From contig NZ_CP091244.1 of assembly GCF_021650935.1 (NCBI RefSeq), forward strand, positions 4,030,001-4,094,000: DNA of 64,000 nt. The letters are read 5' to 3'. Source of the DNA: Thiothrix winogradskyi. Lineage in GTDB: Bacteria > Pseudomonadota > Gammaproteobacteria > Thiotrichales > Thiotrichaceae. Position 1 is the first letter of the stretch. The number at the start of each line of letters is the position of its first letter. Shown one piece after another: positions 60,931 to 64,000 of this stretch. Both the position numbers and the translations under genes were made by a program. Below the pieces are notes generated by a model. The model saw only the letters and a program-made list of their open reading frames with translations. It ran no database searches and had not been told where the DNA came from.

Positions 60931-61032
60931 AAAATCAACAATCCATCAACAAAATATACACAATACTATCATATAGTTAGCCTGAAGAATCCCAGTAAAT
61001 ATTGGATAAAATCAACAATCCATCAACAAAAT
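60931..61032. repeat. 25-bp direct repeat pair
   Basis: AAAATCAACAATCCATCAAC followed by AAAAT occurs at 60931-60955 and again, identically, at 61008-61032, 77 bases apart. The second copy overlaps the stop codon of the AlbA-type gene. Between them the DNA is AT-rich without a gene. It may be a duplication footprint of an insertion or deletion. Confidence 0.8.
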
Positions 61033-62495
61033 CAACTCCAGAACGGTACGTAACGGCGGCTTTTTGCCCCTACCGTCGGATCATAGGCTCGAATCAGCCC
61101 GTTTCTAATGGTCTCTTTGATGATGTTAGATGCTTGAGCTTTGTTATGCTCCTCAATCCCGAATCGCTCCCGAACAGAAGCATTGTTCATTGACTCCCTG
61201 TTGACGTAACGCAAGCAGCAATGCTGGTAACATGCACGCACACGGTCTTCAACATCCATATCTTTATAAGCTTTGTGGGCAAATAAAACAGCACGGGTAT
61301 GTTGGGCAGTCTGCTCAAAAATAGGGGCGGGTAACTGGTAAACTTCGATTTCTGTAATTACCTTGTCAATACCACTGCCACGCTCTTCGCAAATACCAAT
61401 TCGGCGCATGAAAGAGGCTAATGCTTCATTACGACTTTGTGGTGGTGTATCCAAAAAACGCTGCGTATCCACTAGTGGCACTCCGGGATTGGTTATTTCC
61501 AAACGATTATCGAATAACTCAATCATCGGGCCTGTACCCGTAATCGTGAAATCCTGATGAATAATTGCGTTTGCAACCAGCTCCCGTAAAGCCAGCTCAG
61601 GATACATCGGCACTTCTTCACGAAAAGCCTTGCCTATTTCCTCGTTAGACGGAAGCAAGGTTTTCAGATAATCAATTAAGCCCTCAAATCCAATGGCATA
61701 ACCTTTATTTCCCGTAATTTCACGAATTGTTTCCAGCTTACTGTTGCCTTTGTACAAAATCAGCCGAACTGACTTTCGGGAAAGTATTGGAAAATCCTGT
61801 AACTTTTTAGCAAACAAAATTGCCCCCAAGTTAGTGATACTCCATTGCCCTGCATCATTCTTTTTGACCAGCTTGTCTGCTGCCAAGGCAGATAAAATAC
61901 CTTTTCTGCCTTCAGGAAGTGATTGGTTTAGCAAATCAAAATAAGCCGGGTAATCCAGCAGCTTCAATACCAAATCATCGGTGACACTTTCCAATGCCAT
62001 TTGCTGCTCGAATGGCGTTCGGTCAAATATGCGCCACAACTCGCGTTCTTTTTCTGGGTATTCTCTTAGTCTCTTTTTGTATGAACCAACTCGAATAAAT
62101 TCAGCCCCATCAAACTGAACAGGTGTATGGCTAGCTGCCTGTATTTCTAAAATAACAACGGGAAGATCACTCGATGAAACAAACTCGAAAAAACGGAAAT
62201 GAATTTTTGGCGCAGTTTTTTGCAGCAACCAACTTTCAAGCTCTTGTTGCTTATATTTACTCGTCGATGGCTTAAACTTTGTGCCAACAATATTGTGGCT
62301 GTCATTTTCTACTCCCCAAACCATATAAGCGGACTGTTTTCCAATCAATGCAGCCGAGTTTGCCAGTGCAGAAATGTACTCACCAATCTGTTGGGGGTCA
62401 TCATTATTGTGCTTGAACTCCACCCACTCTGTTTCTGTTGGCAGTTTTGTCAGCTCACGCAATAATGAACGTAAATAATCTTCGTCACGCTCCAT
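61032..62495 (-). CDS. AlbA_2/Schlafen-type putative DNA-binding protein (RecG-like C-terminal domain)
   Basis: A 487-residue protein: the N-terminal AlbA_2 domain (about 15-135) with EWVEFKHNNDDPQQIGEYISALANSAAL, then a central winged-helix and an ATPase-like/RecG-like C-terminal domain with YPELALRELVANAIIHQDF, ITNPGVPLVDTQRFLD and GSGIDKVI. Members of this family occur in defence islands and as regulators. The ATG at 62495 was chosen over an upstream frame overlapping the phosphoesterase. It starts 2 bases after that gene. Confidence 0.85.
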   Translation of the reverse strand: MERDEDYLRSLLRELTKLPTETEWVEFKHNNDDPQQIGEYISALANSAALIGKQSAYMVWGVENDSHNIVGTKFKPSTSKYKQQELESWLLQKTAPKIHFRFFEFVSSSDLPVVILEIQAASHTPVQFDGAEFIRVGSYKKRLREYPEKERELWRIFDRTPFEQQMALESVTDDLVLKLLDYPAYFDLLNQSLPEGRKGILSALAADKLVKKNDAGQWSITNLGAILFAKKLQDFPILSRKSVRLILYKGNSKLETIREITGNKGYAIGFEGLIDYLKTLLPSNEEIGKAFREEVPMYPELALRELVANAIIHQDFTITGTGPMIELFDNRLEITNPGVPLVDTQRFLDTPPQSRNEALASFMRRIGICEERGSGIDKVITEIEVYQLPAPIFEQTAQHTRAVLFAHKAYKDMDVEDRVRACYQHCCLRYVNRESMNNASVRERFGIEEHNKAQASNIIKETIRNGLIRAYDPTVGAKSRRYVPFWS

Positions 62496-62497
62496 GC

Positions 62498-63142
62498 TCA
62501 CAAATTTTCTCCCACTAAGGTATATTCGATAGGCGGATTCACCACCCGATAATACTCGTTCAGGATACAAGCGTTAATAAAAGTTGTCCCTCCCTGTTCA
62601 CGGATACCGTAACTTTCGTGGATATGCCCACAGGCGTGGATTTTGGGCTGGATACGCTGAATAACTTCCAGCAAGTCTTCACAGCCGACCCTTGCGCCGT
62701 GCGTACACCAGTCGAGAATGCCAAAGGCGGGGCCGTGGGTAATCAGCACATCTGTCTCTGCTGGAATTTTCTCCCAGTGTTGGCGGATAGGTGCGCCGCG
62801 TTGGCGGTTGAATGCCCAATCCATAAATTCGGGTTGGATGGGTGAACCCCAGAATGTCACGCCGTCGAGCACGATGCCGGAATCGTTGAGGTAGATGATG
62901 CCGTGGTCATTGAGGATGCTTTCCGCTTCTTGGCTGCGCTGGTCTTCAAAGCACCAGTCGTGGTTTCCGGCAATCGCGATTTTGTGGGTGAAGTTTTGCT
63001 TCGCCATGAATTGTGCGAAAGCCAGCGTATCCTCAAGGCTGCCACGCCCGGTGAAATCACCGCAGTGAACCAGCACGTCGCCTGTGCCGAGGGTTAGCAG
63101 AGAGTGCAGAGAATGCGTGTCGGAAATGAAGGTCAGTTTCAT
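62498..63142 (-). CDS. Calcineurin-type metallophosphoesterase
   Basis: A 214-residue enzyme with all metal-binding motifs: ISDTHS, VHCGDF, GNHDW, THGPAFG and CGHIHESYG, the pattern of the small MPPED-like class. The substrate is unknown (a cyclic nucleotide or phosphodiester is typical). It is upstream of and probably cotranscribed with the AlbA-type gene. Confidence 0.9.
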   Translation of the reverse strand: MKLTFISDTHSLHSLLTLGTGDVLVHCGDFTGRGSLEDTLAFAQFMAKQNFTHKIAIAGNHDWCFEDQRSQEAESILNDHGIIYLNDSGIVLDGVTFWGSPIQPEFMDWAFNRQRGAPIRQHWEKIPAETDVLITHGPAFGILDWCTHGARVGCEDLLEVIQRIQPKIHACGHIHESYGIREQGGTTFINACILNEYYRVVNPPIEYTLVGENL

Positions 63143-63155
63143 ACGTCGTCTCTTT

Positions 63156-63236
63156 TTATTTCCCGCTTGTGCTCAACATGTGCATGATCAAGCGGATCAG
63201 GGTTTCTTTTTGTTTGGCATCGGACTCAGCAGCCAA
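63156..63236 (-). pseudogene. Possible C-terminal coding stub
   Basis: A 26-codon minus-strand frame (TTG at 63236 possible, TAA at 63156) reads AESDAKQKETLIRLIMHMLS before its stop. The composition is that of a normal helical protein C-terminus, and it is cut off upstream at the palindrome pair, so it is probably the end of a deleted gene. The family is not recognisable. Confidence 0.3.
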
Positions 63237-63243
63237 GAGGGTT

Positions 63244-63293
63244 AATTACGAAACAAGCTGTTTCGCAATTAGGCAACAGCTTGTTGCCCAATT
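63244..63293. repeat. Two tandem palindromes of the AATTnCGAAACA family
   Basis: AATTACGAAACA-AGC-TGTTTCGCAATT (63244-63270) and AATTAGGCAACA-GCT-TGTTGCCCAATT (63267-63293), each with one mismatch and sharing an AATT. They match the palindrome at 59178-59206 in design and overlap the stop codon of the DUF4268 gene. Confidence 0.65.
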
Positions 63294-64000
63294 ATAACAT
63301 CTGCCCCATCGGCAAACTGTGCGTCTTCCGTGATTGTGCTGCGGCTTGAAGGGGTTTCTTGAAAGCCTGTTCAAGCCGAATCATGTGTTCCAAATGCCAT
63401 GCAATCCATTCTGACCAACGTTCTTTGTTGAAGCCCTCGGCTTGGTGGGAGTATTGAATGCGGCATGATTTTTTACCCTCCAAACGCAGCCATTCCAACT
63501 CGTCACCGAAGGCTGTTTCGATGGATGACTTATTCGATTCGAGGTAGTCAAAGATAAACGTGTTTTCTTCGCCTTGTGCTTTGGCTATCCACAATTCAAC
63601 GCGAATTTCTTTTTGCAAAAAGATCAGGTTGTATGGGCATCCGCTAACGCCAGAACCGGCGGATAACCAGTGATCTTTGCCGGGGCTGATATTGTTGAAC
63701 AGCGAGCAATGGCTGTTGTGGAAGACTTCCAGTGCTTTTTCCCAGTAAGCTAGCCGAACATTATGGCGTGACTTGACTACCACTTCCGTGGTTTTCTCTT
63801 CGGCTTCTTTGGCATTAATGCCGATCATCAACTCGGTAGCTTCAGGGGTTGGAATGATTTGGTCAATGTTCAACAGTAACTGCGTTCCCAGCACATAGGG
63901 GGTCACTTTGAAACACTGAACAGAAATACCCTGCCCCAACAGCCACAAGGCTGTGCTGGTAACCTCCTTCCTGAAATTGGCGGCAACCAGCATTAAACGC
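63292..64000 (-). CDS. DUF4268 protein with nuclease-like N-terminus (5' end outside window)
   Basis: The minus-strand frame is open to the window edge; about 236 residues are visible. The first part (MLVAANFRKEVTSTALWLLGQGISVQCFKVTPY) is like the NucS/DUF91-type restriction-fold domain that often precedes DUF4268, and the region from about residue 80 (RLAYWEKALEVFHN...LWIAKAQGEENTFIFDYLESNK) is the DUF4268 domain. Such proteins lie in restriction and defence loci, consistent with the neighbouring hsdR. The stop falls inside the palindrome pair. Confidence 0.75.
   Translation of the reverse strand, partial: RLMLVAANFRKEVTSTALWLLGQGISVQCFKVTPYVLGTQLLLNIDQIIPTPEATELMIGINAKEAEEKTTEVVVKSRHNVRLAYWEKALEVFHNSHCSLFNNISPGKDHWLSAGSGVSGCPYNLIFLQKEIRVELWIAKAQGEENTFIFDYLESNKSSIETAFGDELEWLRLEGKKSCRIQYSHQAEGFNKERWSEWIAWHLEHMIRLEQAFKKPLQAAAQSRKTHSLPMGQML

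Noticed and set aside
60931..61032. CRISPR array
   Set aside because: Only two repeat units exist, with one 52-base intervening sequence and no cas genes; no array is visible elsewhere in the window.
1..64000. tRNA or rRNA genes, or insertion-sequence transposases
   Set aside because: I found no cloverleaf, rRNA segment or transposase reading frame on either strand.

Overview
The window reads as a chromosomal segment of a denitrifying gammaproteobacterium, most likely a sulfur oxidiser of the Thiothrix type. That placement is inference from gene content: two DsrC-family proteins, a SoxH-like metallo-beta-lactamase stub, a cd1-type nitrite reductase, cytochrome-c-linked NO reductase, a Nar operon carrying a DsrC homologue, and the O2-independent ubiquinone genes ubiUVT. 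No rRNA or tRNA gene was recognised, so the taxonomy is not proven.

Layout. 0-1.8 kb: three minus-strand genes of unknown function (secreted and membrane proteins). 1.9-3.1 kb: a decayed block in which remnants of norD, an ABC permease and an ABC ATPase are stitched together; intact relatives of all three lie elsewhere in the window. 3.1-11.4 kb: LysR regulator, DsrC-like protein, TDT-family transporter, truncated haemoglobin, a TetR-controlled HlyD/FtsX/ATPase exporter and NnrS. 11.5-23.5 kb: chromate-type transporter and a broken rhodanese gene, then the denitrification cluster norCB, nirS, a TonB-dependent receptor, norEF, bacteriohemerythrin-norQ, dnr and norD. 23.6-24.6 kb: gene debris (SulP transporter, methyltransferase stub). 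24.6-32.5 kb: anaerobic ribonucleotide reductase operon with NrdD split in two, a radical SAM gene, pdxB and ubiUVT. 32.5-35.5 kb: a DUF4395 protein, cytochrome c', a CRP-like regulator and moaA. 35.6-46.4 kb: the narK1-narK2-dsrC-like-narGHJI-parvulin operon. 46.6-50.1 kb: a DNA-glycosylase-like gene, a PIN/Phd toxin-antitoxin pair and an AAA ATPase/DUF4276 pair. 50.2-52.7 kb: narXL. 52.7-54.6 kb: a small thiol/metalloid operon. 54.6-64 kb: a defence-like region (DUF4143 ATPase, orphan hsdR, HipA-like/DUF3037 pair, hsdR stub, AlbA-type protein, phosphoesterase, DUF4268 protein).

Regulatory logic. Seven TTGAC-N4-GTCAA-type boxes (some with one degenerate base) precede norC, nirS, norE, the TonB receptor, the hemerythrin-norQ pair, the nrd operon and ubiU, usually 50-90 bp before the start codon. 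The Crp/Fnr-family regulator Dnr encoded in the cluster is the obvious candidate ligand. This would place NO respiration, anaerobic dNTP synthesis and anaerobic ubiquinone synthesis in one regulon. The nrd promoter also carries two NrdR-type boxes exactly 31 bp apart. The nar operon has no convincing box of this kind but has a NarL-type 7-2-7 site, matching the narXL genes.

The most unusual observations are two 63-bp palindromic elements inserted in frame, in opposite orientations, inside hsdR (comparable in behaviour to Rickettsia palindromic elements); a class III ribonucleotide reductase whose glycyl-radical domain is a separate 61-residue protein with its own Shine-Dalgarno sequence; and the norD/permease/ATPase deletion scar.
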